From NCBI GenBank assembly GCA_002632355.1, contig NSJJ01000001.1, positions 186,001 through 250,000 on the forward strand: a DNA stretch of 64,000 bases, in the 5' to 3' direction. The notes beneath the pieces are model-generated. The model worked only from the letters and a program-made list of their open reading frames with translations, was not told the origin of the DNA and ran no database searches. A program made the translations under genes and the position numbers. The stretch's first letter is position 1, and each line of letters begins with the position of its first letter. The DNA is from Sulfuricella denitrificans (lineage in GTDB: Bacteria > Pseudomonadota > Gammaproteobacteria > Burkholderiales > Sulfuricellaceae). This document shows positions 33,940 through 42,630 of the stretch, in pieces.

Positions 33940-35460
33940 ATGTGCGGAATTCTCGGTGTAGTCGCTAAAACTCCAGTCAACCAGTTACTTTACGATGGAT
34001 TGCTGGTATTGCAGCATCGCGGTCAGGACGCAGCAGGGATCGTGACCAGCGATGGCCATACCTTCCACATGCACAAGGCCAATGGCCTCGTCGCAGATGT
34101 CTTCCGTACCCGCAACATGCGTTCGCTGCTCGGAAACATGGGGATTGCTCACGTGCGCTACCCTACGGCCGGCGACGCCTTCTCGTCTGCCGAAGCCCAG
34201 CCCTTCTATGTCAATTCCCCATTCGGCATTGTGCTGGCGCATAACGGTAACCTGACCAATGCGGATCAGTTGCGTCATGACCTGTATCGTCTCGACCTGC
34301 GCCACATCAATACCACGTCCGACTCGGAGGTGCTGCTCAATGTGCTGGCGCATGAGTTGCATGCCTGTACTTATAACGATCAACTTGACCCCGAAGCCAT
34401 TTTTAACGCGGTAGCCGGGGTGCATCGACGCTGCAAGGGCGCTTATGCCGTGGTGGCCATGATTTCCGGCTATGGCCTGGTGGCCTTCCGCGACCCGCAC
34501 GGCATTCGCCCGCTGGTGGTGGGCCGTGCCGAGACCGAAAATGGCCCGGAATACCTGGTGGCTTCCGAAAGCGTTGCCCTGGATGTGCTGGGCTACAAGC
34601 TGGTTCGCGATGTCGAACCAGGTGAAGCCATCCTGATTGATGAAAGCGGCAACTTCTTCAGCCAGCAGTGCGCCGAAACCAGCGCGCTCAATCCCTGCAT
34701 TTTTGAGTATGTGTATCTGGCGCGCCCGGACTCGGTCATCGATGGCATCTCGGTGTATGAGACCCGCCTGCGCATGGGCGTTAGCCTGGCAGATAAAATC
34801 CGTCGCGAGTTTGGCGATCTGGTGATCGACGTGGTTATACCGATCCCCGACACCAGCCGGCCAAGCGCCCTGCAACTGGCGAATCAGCTCGGTGTCCCTT
34901 ATCGTGAGGGTTTCATCAAGAACCGCTACATCGGTCGGACCTTCATCATGCCGGGCCAGTCGCTGCGCAAGAAATCGGTGCGCCAGAAACTCAATGCCAT
35001 CGGTATCGAATTCCAGGGAAAGAATGTGTTGCTGGTGGACGATTCCATCGTGCGCGGCACGACCAGCAAACAGATCGTGCAGATGGCCCGAGAAGCCGGT
35101 GCGAGCAAGGTGTACTTCGCTTCAGCCGCGCCGCCCGTGCGTTTTCCCAATGTCTACGGCATCGACATGCCGACCCGGGCAGAATTGCTGGCGACCGACC
35201 GCACGGATGAGGAAATTGCTCAGGAAATCGGTGCCGATGCGGTGATTTATCAGGATATTGATGCGCTGGTCGAGGACGTGCGCGCCGCTCGAAACGCCAT
35301 CACGCATTTCGACACTTCCTGCTTCAATGGCGAATACATCACGGGCGACATCACGCCGGAATACCTCGCCGAGATCGAAGCCGCGCGCGGCAGGCCCAAG
35401 GCGCCCGGCGCCGGACTGGCCAATCGTCAGCTTGACCTGAATCTGAACGAGGAAGATTGA
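33940..35460 (+). CDS. purF: Amidophosphoribosyltransferase
   Basis: A 506-residue first enzyme of purine synthesis. The Met-Cys start (MCGILGVV) exposes the N-terminal nucleophile Cys of the glutaminase domain. The PRPP loop [26 protein letters not shown] and the phosphoribosyl region are intact, with Arg73-type residues in HVRYPTAGD. It ends the string and is followed by 256 bp without a gene. Confidence 0.98.
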   Translation: MCGILGVVAKTPVNQLLYDGLLVLQHRGQDAAGIVTSDGHTFHMHKANGLVADVFRTRNMRSLLGNMGIAHVRYPTAGDAFSSAEAQPFYVNSPFGIVLAHNGNLTNADQLRHDLYRLDLRHINTTSDSEVLLNVLAHELHACTYNDQLDPEAIFNAVAGVHRRCKGAYAVVAMISGYGLVAFRDPHGIRPLVVGRAETENGPEYLVASESVALDVLGYKLVRDVEPGEAILIDESGNFFSQQCAETSALNPCIFEYVYLARPDSVIDGISVYETRLRMGVSLADKIRREFGDLVIDVVIPIPDTSRPSALQLANQLGVPYREGFIKNRYIGRTFIMPGQSLRKKSVRQKLNAIGIEFQGKNVLLVDDSIVRGTTSKQIVQMAREAGASKVYFASAAPPVRFPNVYGIDMPTRAELLATDRTDEEIAQEIGADAVIYQDIDALVEDVRAARNAITHFDTSCFNGEYITGDITPEYLAEIEAARGRPKAPGAGLANRQLDLNLNEED

Positions 35461-35647
35461 ACGGATATGTTTGGCAAGGCGGGCGTTTATTATCTGCATA
35501 TATTGACAGCTGCATATCGCATTCCCTATAGTTCTGTCATGCAAGCACCCATACAGAAATCGTCGACTTTTCTCGCCTCCATGCGACTGTGGCTATGGAC
35601 TCCATTCCCATGCCGCGGCGTTTTTTCGAACTGAACTGAATTCATTC

Positions 35648-35677
35648 AAGCAACCGCGGGTCTGACCGCGATTGCTT
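35648..35677 (+). terminator. Hairpin downstream of purF, possible terminator
   Basis: AAGCAA-C-CGCGG and CCGCG-A-TTGCTT form a strong stem with one mismatch, followed by TCTGCCC. The T tract is poor, so this may be a transcript-end or leader structure of the next gene, 40 bp downstream. Nothing else is recognisable between purF and the transporter. Confidence 0.4.
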
Positions 35678-35716
35678 TCTGCCCGCTAGAAGACCCGTCT
35701 GAATAAAGGGAATCCT

Positions 35717-36634
35717 ATGGCAGGCTATCCGATAGACGTAACCAATAACCAGCGCAACGCCGTGATTGGCGTGAGTTTTGCCGTACTCGCCGCAATCGGT
35801 TTTTCGGCCAAGGCGATTCTGGTCAAACTTGCGTACCTCGACTCTGTCGATGTGGTGACCCTGCTGGCTCTGCGTATGGTTTTCTCCATTCCATTTTTTC
35901 TTGCGGTGGTGATTTGGGCAGAGTTCATGCACCGCGGGGCAGCATTGCATCGTCATGACTGGCTGGCGGTAGTCGGACTTGGCCTGATTGGTTATTACCT
36001 GTCCAGCCTGCTGGATTTTTCGGGCTTGCAATATATTTCTGCCGGGTTGGAACGCTTGATTCTTTTTCTCTACCCGACCATGGTCGTTGTGCTTTCATCG
36101 CTGCTCTATGGGAATCCGGTCGGACGTGCTGCACAGATGGCGCTAGTGTTGAGTTACGCTGGCATTGCACTGGTGGCCATGCAGGATATCAATCTCGGCC
36201 AGAATGGGTTGCTGCTGGGCGTCGGGCTGGTGTTTGCTAGCACGCTCACCTATTCAATCTACCTTGTCGGGGCGGGATACACGATTGCTCGTATCGGGGC
36301 ATTACGCTTCACTGCATATGCCATGACAGTGGCTTGTTTGGCTGTGCTGATCCAGTTTTTCATGACGCATCCCGTGGCTGATTTACGCCAGTCTGATCGG
36401 GTTTACGCGCTGAGTATTGCAATGGCGATTTTCTCCACCGTGCTGCCGGTATTTCTGCTCTCGGCCGGGATACGAATGATAGGCTCTGGACGTGCCTCGA
36501 TGGCGGGGTCAATCGGGCCGGTTTCGACCATTCTTCTGGCCTATATTTATCTCGGCGAGACGATCTCACCGGCGCAAATCGCGGGCTCGCTGCTGGTGCT
36601 GGCAGGGGTGCTGATCATCGGGCTCAAGCGCTGA
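35717..36634 (+). CDS. EamA/DMT family transporter
   Basis: A 305-residue integral membrane protein with about ten transmembrane helices in two EamA repeats. The first contains ISAGLERLILFLYPTMVVVLSSLL and the second ISPAQIAGSLLVLAGVLIIG at the end. The family exports small metabolites such as amino acids; the substrate is not inferable. Preceded by AAAGGG near the start codon. Confidence 0.88.
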   Translation: MAGYPIDVTNNQRNAVIGVSFAVLAAIGFSAKAILVKLAYLDSVDVVTLLALRMVFSIPFFLAVVIWAEFMHRGAALHRHDWLAVVGLGLIGYYLSSLLDFSGLQYISAGLERLILFLYPTMVVVLSSLLYGNPVGRAAQMALVLSYAGIALVAMQDINLGQNGLLLGVGLVFASTLTYSIYLVGAGYTIARIGALRFTAYAMTVACLAVLIQFFMTHPVADLRQSDRVYALSIAMAIFSTVLPVFLLSAGIRMIGSGRASMAGSIGPVSTILLAYIYLGETISPAQIAGSLLVLAGVLIIGLKR

Positions 36635-36686
36635 TGGCGTATTTGATCCATTCTTGACATCCGAATCCGACCGGCGTAGCTTTCAT

Positions 36687-36738
36687 GGTGCGCCGATTTG
36701 AGAGACAGCTTGCGGGCGCATGATAAATACGGCTAAAG
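36687..36738 (+). ncRNA. SAM-II riboswitch upstream of metZ
   Basis: The segment contains the conserved SAM-II elements in order: a 6-bp P1 stem TGCGCC / GGCGCA, the loop GATTTGA, the pseudoknot strand CTTGCG, then TGATAAAT and GGCTAAAG. The order and the short H-type pseudoknot match the metA/metX class SAM-II aptamer, best known from alphaproteobacteria. The gene downstream is metZ, which makes homocysteine from O-succinylhomoserine, so SAM-dependent repression fits. Confidence 0.88.
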
Positions 36739-36746
36739 CGTGGCAG

Positions 36747-36776
36747 ACCCGTCCGCGCCAGTGAACGGGTTTTTTA
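36747..36776 (+). terminator. Terminator between SAM-II aptamer and metZ
   Basis: ACCCGT / ACGGGT with a 12-base loop followed by TTTTTTA, about 45 bp before the metZ ATG. The loop GCGCC can pair with GGCGC of the aptamer P1 stem, giving a possible antiterminator that excludes ligand-bound P1. Confidence 0.65.
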
Positions 36777-36820
36777 TTGCCCCGCTGTGTTCTCGATTCA
36801 TTCATTACGGGGGAAATACC

Positions 36821-37993
36821 ATGAACGACGATTTCGATCTTGAAACACTGGCCGTGCGCGCCGGGACGGTACGCAGCCAGTTCAGCGAGCATTCCGAGGC
36901 GATGTTCCTTACTTCCAGCTTCGTGTTCGAGAACGCTGCCCAGGCCGCCGCGCGCTTCGGCGGGCAGGAGCCGGGCAACATCTACTCGCGTTTCACCAAC
37001 CCCACCGTGACCATGCTGCAGGAACGGCTGGCGGCGCTGGAAGGTGCGGAATTCTGCGTCGCCACTTCCAGCGGCATGTCCGCCATCCTGGCCTGCGTGA
37101 TGGGGCTGCTTTCCGCCGGCGATCATATCGTGGCCTCGCGCAGCATTTTCGGCACCACGGTGCAGTTGTTCGGCAATATCCTCAAGCGCTTCGGGGTGGA
37201 AACCACCTTCGTGCCGCTGGCGGAACCCGATGCCTGGCAGCAGGCGGTGCAGCCCAATACCCGGCTGTTCTTCGTCGAGACGCCTTCCAATCCACTCACC
37301 GAGGTATGCGATATCGCCGTGCTGGCGGACATTGCGCATCAGGCTGGCGCCTGGCTGGCGGTGGACAACTGTTTCTGCACGCCGATGCTGCAGCGCCCGC
37401 TCGATCTGGGCGCAGATATCGTGATCCACTCCGCGACCAAATACCTCGATGGTCAGGGCCGCGTGCTCGGCGGCGCGGTGCTGGGCAGCAAGCAGCTCAT
37501 GGAGGGCGTGTACGGCTTCCTGCGCACCGCCGGACCGACACTTTCCGCCTTCAATGCCTGGGTGATTCTCAAGGGCCTCGAAACCCTGAAGATTCGCATG
37601 GACGCGCATTCCCGCAATGCGCTGGAACTGGCGCAGTGGCTGGAGACCCAGTCCTGGGTGGAGCGTGTGTATTACCCCGGGCTGCCTTCGCATACCCAGC
37701 ACGCGCTGGCGATGAAGCAGCAGAAAACCGGCGGCGGTATCGTGGCCTTCGATGTCAGGGGCGGCAAGGACGCGGCCTGGCGCCTGGTTGACGCGACCCG
37801 CATGGTTTCGATCACCGCCAATCTGGGCGATACCAAGACCACCATCACTCATCCCGCGACCACGACGCACAGCCGGGTCACGGCAGAAGCACGCGCCGCG
37901 GCGGGGATTGGCGATGGCCTGCTGCGGGTGGCGGTGGGGCTGGAGTCTGTCGACGATATCAAGACCGATCTGGCACGCGGACCTGGTGGCTGA
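36821..37993 (+). CDS. metZ: O-succinylhomoserine sulfhydrylase
   Basis: A 390-residue PLP enzyme of the Cys/Met metabolism family that makes homocysteine directly from O-succinylhomoserine and sulfide. The PLP lysine is in HSATKYLDGQGRVLGGAV, and substrate segments VDNCFCTPMLQRPLDLGAD and FFVETPSNPLTEVCDI are present. The track start at 36740 lies in the riboswitch leader; the ATG at 36821, with GGGGGAA upstream, gives the normal MNDDFDLETLAVRAG. Distinguishing MetZ from MetB/MetY rests on the betaproteobacterial context and length. Confidence 0.93.
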   Translation: MNDDFDLETLAVRAGTVRSQFSEHSEAMFLTSSFVFENAAQAAARFGGQEPGNIYSRFTNPTVTMLQERLAALEGAEFCVATSSGMSAILACVMGLLSAGDHIVASRSIFGTTVQLFGNILKRFGVETTFVPLAEPDAWQQAVQPNTRLFFVETPSNPLTEVCDIAVLADIAHQAGAWLAVDNCFCTPMLQRPLDLGADIVIHSATKYLDGQGRVLGGAVLGSKQLMEGVYGFLRTAGPTLSAFNAWVILKGLETLKIRMDAHSRNALELAQWLETQSWVERVYYPGLPSHTQHALAMKQQKTGGGIVAFDVRGGKDAAWRLVDATRMVSITANLGDTKTTITHPATTTHSRVTAEARAAAGIGDGLLRVAVGLESVDDIKTDLARGPGG

Positions 37994-37996
37994 CCC

Positions 37997-38066
37997 TTTT
38001 TCTTCTCCCTTGCACCCTGAGCCTGCATTGCGGACAATGGAGCGAAAACTCAAGGGAGAAGAAAAA
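37997..38066 (+). promoter_or_regulatory. 16-bp stem that covers the pfk ribosome binding site
   Basis: TTTTTCTTCTCCCTTG, starting 3 bases after the metZ stop, is perfectly complementary to CAAGGGAGAAGAAAAA, which contains the GGGAG ribosome binding site and reaches the first base of the pfk start codon. The loop is 38 nt and contains a small ATTG-CGGA-CAAT hairpin. The stem should block translation until opened. Confidence 0.6.
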
Positions 38067-39157
38067 TGACCAAATATATCGGAATCCTGACAGCCGGCGG
38101 TGATAGTCCGGGACTGAATGCGGCCATCCGCGGCGTCGGAAAGGCGGTGATTAACCATTACGGCATGCAGATTATTGGATTTCGCGACGGATTTCGCGGG
38201 CTGATGGAGAACCGCACCATGCGCCTGGATGGAGGAGAACTGTCCGGCATTCTTACCCGCGGCGGGACCATTCTCGGTACCAGCCGGGACAAGCCTCATC
38301 GCATGCCGGTGGGGGACAAGACACTCGACATGACAGACGTGATTGCGGGTCATTACCATGACAGGCATCTTGATGCGCTGGTGTGCCTGGGTGGTGGCGG
38401 AACACAGAAGAATGCACGGCGGCTCATGGAAAAGGGGCTGAATGTCATTACCCTGCCCAAGACTATTGATAACGATGTCGCTAAGACCGATACCACCTTC
38501 GGATTCGATACCGCGCTGGGCATCGCCACCGAGGCCATTGACCGCCTTCACAGCACCGCGCACAGCCATCATCGCATCATCGTGGTGGAAATCATGGGTC
38601 ACAAGGCCGGCTGGCTGGCGTTGGGGGCCGGCATTGCAGGCGGGGCGGACGTGATCCTGATTCCAGAAATTCCCTACGAAGTGGAAAGTGTGGCCGAGGC
38701 GATCCGCGAGCGCAGCCGCAATGGCAAGCCGTTCAGTATTGTGGCTGTGGCAGAAGGGGCGATTTCACGCCAGGACTTCGAGGCTCAGCTTGCAGCCAAA
38801 GAAAAGAAGATTAAAGGCGAGAAGATGGCGGTTTCCGAAATGCAGTATGCAGACCACACCCTGCGGCTGGCAAAAAAGCTCGAGCTACTGACTGGGCTGG
38901 AAGCTCGTGTCACCATTCTCGGACATTTACAGCGCGGAGGAACGCCCTCTGCGGCGGACCGTTTGCTGGCGACGCGCCTTGGCACGGCTTGCGCTGATCT
39001 GATCAATCAGGGACATTATGGCGTCATGGTGGCGGCCAAAGGGGATGGAACCCGGGCGGTAAAGCTTGAGAAAGTGGCGGGAAAAATAAAAACTGTGCCG
39101 CCCGACCATCCGTGGGTGGAGAGCGCGCGCCGTGTAGGCACCAATCTGGGAGATTGA
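38066..39157 (+). CDS. pfk: 6-phosphofructokinase (group III-like)
   Basis: A 363-residue phosphofructokinase phosphorylating fructose 6-phosphate, using ATP or pyrophosphate. The motif [18 protein letters not shown] is the nucleotide/pyrophosphate-binding region, and [20 protein letters not shown] is the catalytic loop with the Lys form (PKTIDND) usual in PPi-type and mixed enzymes. The usual GGDGS/GGDDT segment reads GGGGTQKNA, so the conserved Asp is a Gly. The phosphoryl donor therefore cannot be read safely from sequence. The ATG at 38066 follows GGGAGAAG. Confidence 0.88.
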   Translation: MTKYIGILTAGGDSPGLNAAIRGVGKAVINHYGMQIIGFRDGFRGLMENRTMRLDGGELSGILTRGGTILGTSRDKPHRMPVGDKTLDMTDVIAGHYHDRHLDALVCLGGGGTQKNARRLMEKGLNVITLPKTIDNDVAKTDTTFGFDTALGIATEAIDRLHSTAHSHHRIIVVEIMGHKAGWLALGAGIAGGADVILIPEIPYEVESVAEAIRERSRNGKPFSIVAVAEGAISRQDFEAQLAAKEKKIKGEKMAVSEMQYADHTLRLAKKLELLTGLEARVTILGHLQRGGTPSAADRLLATRLGTACADLINQGHYGVMVAAKGDGTRAVKLEKVAGKIKTVPPDHPWVESARRVGTNLGD

Positions 39158-39205
39158 TCGGCACGATATTCTGTATGGCAATGACAATAATCGGGGGAAA
39201 TATAA

Positions 39206-39448
39206 ATGGATGGAGAAAATCGTGGGGCGTCAAAACCGGTCCCGGACAACCTGAAAGAATTTCTGAATGAGCTGCAATTGCTGGCATTGCACCGGATCGA
39301 AAGCTTCGGCTGGGAATTGAAATTTGTACGCAGGCCGGATTCCCGGCATGCCATTCCCCTGGTATCCAACGCCGAAGGCACGACCATCGGTGTGCTGGAG
39401 GAAGATGGACGGGTCAATCTGGAACATGATGTCCGCCTGCGAAGCTGA
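39206..39448 (+). CDS. Conserved small protein of unknown function
   Basis: An 80-residue ORF with GGGGGAAA ahead of the ATG. The sequence [35 protein letters not shown] is followed by [23 protein letters not shown], a basic strand-rich small fold. Similar short proteins occur widely in betaproteobacteria, but I know no function. It lies 38 bp before the dienelactone hydrolase gene. Confidence 0.65.
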   Translation: MDGENRGASKPVPDNLKEFLNELQLLALHRIESFGWELKFVRRPDSRHAIPLVSNAEGTTIGVLEEDGRVNLEHDVRLRS

Positions 39449-39485
39449 TTTTTTTCACCTTTTACCAGAATCTGGAGTCAATCAA

Positions 39486-40370
39486 ATGAGTAAAACTGTT
39501 GTCCGCCGCAGCAATCCTGAATTTGACAGCCTGGTGCCGAGCGTTCCCCTTAATCGGCGTGCTTTTGTTGTCACCATGCTGGGCGCAGGTTTCGCCATGG
39601 CTACCCAGCCGGTGATGGCGCAGACCGTGATCAAGACTGACTCGGATGGGCTGTCCGCGGGGGAAATCAGGGTGCCTGTCAGTGACGGAGAAATGGCGGC
39701 TTATCGCGCTCAACCTGCCAAGGGTGATAATTTCCCTGTGGTTCTGGTGGTTTCGGAGATTTTCGGGGTGCATGAACATATTGCCGATATCTGCCGGCGC
39801 CTGGCCAAACTGGGTTACCTTGCCATTGCCCCTGAGCTGTTCGCGCGTCAGGGCGACCCGCGCAAAATCAGCAGTATTCAGGAAATTATCGACACCATCG
39901 TATCCAGAACGCCGGATGCGCGGGTCATGGCCGATCTCGATGCCTGCGAGTCGTGGGCAAGGTCACACGGCGGTGATGTGTCGCGCATGGCGATCACCGG
40001 CTTTTGCTGGGGCGGTCGTATTACCTGGCTGTATGCTGCCCATAATCCGCGCCTCAAGGCGGCGGTCGCATGGTATGGCCGGATCGACGGCGAGGTGAGT
40101 GCGCAGACTCCGCAATACCCGCTGGACCTTGCTGCGCATCTGAAGGCACCGGTGCTGGGGCTCTATGGCGGCCAGGACCAGGGGATTTCGCAGGATGATG
40201 TCGAGGCCATGCGCGCGGCCATCAAGAAAGCGGGCGGCAAATCGGAGATCCATGTCTATGCCGACGCGCCGCATGCCTTCCATGCGGATTACCGTCCCAG
40301 CTATCGCAAGGAGGCGGCGGAAGACGGCTGGAAGCGCATGCAGGCGTGGCTGAAGAAAAACGGAGTGTAG
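39486..40370 (+). CDS. Tat-exported dienelactone hydrolase family protein
   Basis: A 294-residue alpha/beta hydrolase. The twin-arginine signal [17 protein letters not shown] (residues 23-39) is preceded by a long n-region, so the protein is exported folded. The nucleophile Cys is in [14 protein letters not shown]; the Asp is in YGGQDQGI and the His in [16 protein letters not shown]. Dienelactone hydrolases act on lactones of aromatic catabolism, but many homologues are generic esterases. ATG at 39486, GGAG upstream, is preferred over the track start 39324, which overlaps the previous gene. Confidence 0.88.
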   Translation: MSKTVVRRSNPEFDSLVPSVPLNRRAFVVTMLGAGFAMATQPVMAQTVIKTDSDGLSAGEIRVPVSDGEMAAYRAQPAKGDNFPVVLVVSEIFGVHEHIADICRRLAKLGYLAIAPELFARQGDPRKISSIQEIIDTIVSRTPDARVMADLDACESWARSHGGDVSRMAITGFCWGGRITWLYAAHNPRLKAAVAWYGRIDGEVSAQTPQYPLDLAAHLKAPVLGLYGGQDQGISQDDVEAMRAAIKKAGGKSEIHVYADAPHAFHADYRPSYRKEAAEDGWKRMQAWLKKNGV

Positions 40371-40401
40371 TCCCGGTTACGAAAGGGGAAGGGGCCCGCT
40401 T

Positions 40402-41835
40402 TTATCCCGGCCCAGAATCCAGATTCTGAGCCCAGACCAGCGCTTCGATGTGGTTGATATTGACCCGGTCGACATCCAGGTCCAGCAGCCGGGATATATG
40501 GGCGATCTTTTTGGCGTCGAATTCTTCGCAGGCAATTGCCAGTTCAAGATAAGGGCTGTACGGCCCTTCATGAGCGATCAGGGCCTGCGTGACTGCTTCC
40601 GGCAGTTTCAGATTCTCCAGCGCCTGCTCCATCGGAGTGCGCAACAGCACGTCCAGCAGCGAGAACATGCCTGTCACGAAAAGGTCGTCTTTGTTGCTGG
40701 CGCCGACCTTTTCGGCGCCGAGCAGTTCAGTCAGGCGCGCCCGGACCAGTGCATTTTCCATCAGGGCGGCATCCAGTTCTTCCACATTGCCGCTGACAAA
40801 CAGCAACAGAGTCAGCCAGCGGTACAATTGCTGTCGGCCGAGAATCAGAAGCGCCTGCTCGAGCGTGGATGCCGGGTTGAGCAGTCCTCCGGCAGGGGAA
40901 TTGATGTAACGTAAAATTTTGTAGGACAAGACCGGATCCTGCCTGAATAGAGCGGCAATTTCAGGAATCTCGGCATTGCGCCGGACCTGGTTCATGATCT
41001 CCAGCACTTTCAGTCTGCCGGTATCCGTGCGCGGCTTCTCCCATTTTTCCCTGCGGGTGACAAACGCGCCCTGAAAGAAGGCGAACGGCAGTTTTTTGCA
41101 TACCTGCAACATTTCCAGCGAATCGATGTCCTGCGCCACCAGTTTCTTTGAAAAAGCATTCCGGCTGATGGCGTTGACCTCGGTTGTGATATCGGGCAGC
41201 GGCCGGTCGGAAACATCAATCAGCACATATTCGGCAAGATCCAGAAATGGCTGCATTTCCGCTCGTTCACTATAGTTAGAGAGGCCAATCCGGAATCCAA
41301 GGCGTTGCAGTTCCTGCAGCCTGGGCAGGAAGATATGTGCGTCCTTGCACAGGTCGGCTGTCATTTCTTCAGAACATTCGAGCACCAACACGGTGTTGTG
41401 GGCGGGTAGCTGTTCGATCAGCAGATTTCCGAGGGAATACATAGACACCGGAATAAAGGCGATACGGTGCCCGAGCAGGCGGTCGATGTTCATCCTCAGT
41501 ACATTGCGGATCAACACTTCATCATAAAGGCGGTGAATGGTGTCGGCGGAATGGCGGATCCGGTTGCGCTTGGATTTGTTGAGCCGGAACTCGTAGCCGG
41601 CCACGCGCTGCTCGTGGTTGAGCACAGCCTCACGGCATACGAAGGACTTGGGAGGTTCCTTGCCGGCAGGTTTGCTGTCCTCAAGCTTATCGGGAACCAG
41701 ACCGGAAAGCGGCGCCAGGCTGTTGAGTTGATGGAATGCCGCATCCTGTTCGCCGGCGAGGCGGGAATGCTTGGCCGCACTGGGCTCAACGCCTTCCTCT
41801 TTTCCTGTGAACAGCTTACGCAATCGATCGAACAA
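40402..41835 (-). CDS. EAL-HDOD signalling protein (inactive EAL)
   Basis: About 477 residues. The N-terminal half is EAL-derived (CREAVLNHEQRVAGYEFRL, VLVLECSEEMTA, FRIGLSNYSERAEM, VLIDVSD) but lacks the catalytic ExL and metal residues, so it is not a phosphodiesterase. The C-terminal half is an HDOD domain (LKVLEIMNQVRRNAEIPEIAALFRQDPVLSYKILRYINSP). Such proteins act as scaffolds in signalling. TTG at 41835 is chosen because GGGAG lies eight bases upstream and the sequence then begins FDRLRKLF; the track start 41856 is also TTG. Confidence 0.85.
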   Translation of the reverse strand: MFDRLRKLFTGKEEGVEPSAAKHSRLAGEQDAAFHQLNSLAPLSGLVPDKLEDSKPAGKEPPKSFVCREAVLNHEQRVAGYEFRLNKSKRNRIRHSADTIHRLYDEVLIRNVLRMNIDRLLGHRIAFIPVSMYSLGNLLIEQLPAHNTVLVLECSEEMTADLCKDAHIFLPRLQELQRLGFRIGLSNYSERAEMQPFLDLAEYVLIDVSDRPLPDITTEVNAISRNAFSKKLVAQDIDSLEMLQVCKKLPFAFFQGAFVTRREKWEKPRTDTGRLKVLEIMNQVRRNAEIPEIAALFRQDPVLSYKILRYINSPAGGLLNPASTLEQALLILGRQQLYRWLTLLLFVSGNVEELDAALMENALVRARLTELLGAEKVGASNKDDLFVTGMFSLLDVLLRTPMEQALENLKLPEAVTQALIAHEGPYSPYLELAIACEEFDAKKIAHISRLLDLDVDRVNINHIEALVWAQNLDSGPG

Positions 41836-42024
41836 GGCGTGCTCCCATGTATCCAATCTGGATATTTTATAAGTTAACGCATGATCCTGCCGGTTTTTCG
41901 GGAGCGCGGCAATCCTTTATGGCAGCCAACGCATCAGCCCAAATTATTTTTATGTCTGAATAATTGACAGAAATGAGGCGTATGATCGTATATAAGAACT
42001 TGCTAATGTACATGGGAGACAATC

Positions 42025-42510
42025 ATGAGCAATGAAGACAAAGCGGTCCTGGCCGAGCAGGCCTATGAAAAAGCGGTCAAGTACGAACTGGATTATGGCT
42101 GTTGTCCGCAGTGCGTCCTGGCCACGGTGCAGGAAACGGTGGGCATCATTGACGACAGCACCATCAAGGCCAGTCATGGGCTTTCTGGCGGCGGAGGCCT
42201 GATGGCGCAGGGCGCCTGCGGCGCGCTGACAGGGGGTCTGATGGCGCTCAGCGCGAAATATGGACGCGACCGGGACAAGCTCGATAAAGGCCGTTGCATC
42301 AATAATTTCAAGAAAACCAAGGAACTGGTCGAGCGTTTTCGTCAGGAATTCGGCGGCATTACCTGCGAGGACCTGCAGAAACAGTTTACCGGCCGTACCT
42401 ACGATATGTGGAATGCAGTGGAGTATCAGGCATTCAGCGATGCGCGCGGCAATCAGTGCGCCCATGCCACCGGAACGGTCACCAAATGGGTGATCGAGAT
42501 GATGAAGTGA
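42025..42510 (+). CDS. C_GCAxxG_C_C family putative redox protein
   Basis: A 161-residue protein of the C_GCAxxG_C_C family (sometimes called C-GCAxxG-C-C), known by its conserved cysteines. Visible here: DYGCCPQCVLATV, the glycine-rich GGGGLMAQGACGALTGGLMAL, and cysteines at RCINNF and ITCEDL, with NQCAHATG at the end. It is often found near redox or metal genes. A good ribosome binding site (GGGAGAC) precedes the ATG. Next to it is a radical SAM gene on the same strand. Confidence 0.82.
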   Translation: MSNEDKAVLAEQAYEKAVKYELDYGCCPQCVLATVQETVGIIDDSTIKASHGLSGGGGLMAQGACGALTGGLMALSAKYGRDRDKLDKGRCINNFKKTKELVERFRQEFGGITCEDLQKQFTGRTYDMWNAVEYQAFSDARGNQCAHATGTVTKWVIEMMK

Positions 42511-42630
42511 AATATCACACCGGCGGCTGAATCGCACGGCTGTAACGGATCGTCTGCAATATAAGGGTTCCGGATCTATTCCAGTTGCGTCCGGATTTTC
42601 ATAACAATAACTCCCCATACTGGAAAGATC

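Noticed and set aside
35467-35640. ATG-started frame of about 56 codons after purF
   Set aside because: No ribosome binding site, no domain or conservation signal; random codon use.
36683-38602. 639-residue minus-strand ORF across metZ and pfk
   Set aside because: Covers two well-supported plus-strand genes and a riboswitch; no domain recognised, so it is a shadow.
42025-42510. Calling the C_GCAxxG protein a ferredoxin or split-Soret cytochrome
   Set aside because: Cysteine spacing fits the C_GCAxxG_C_C family, and no CxxCH or ferredoxin CxxCxxC motif is present.
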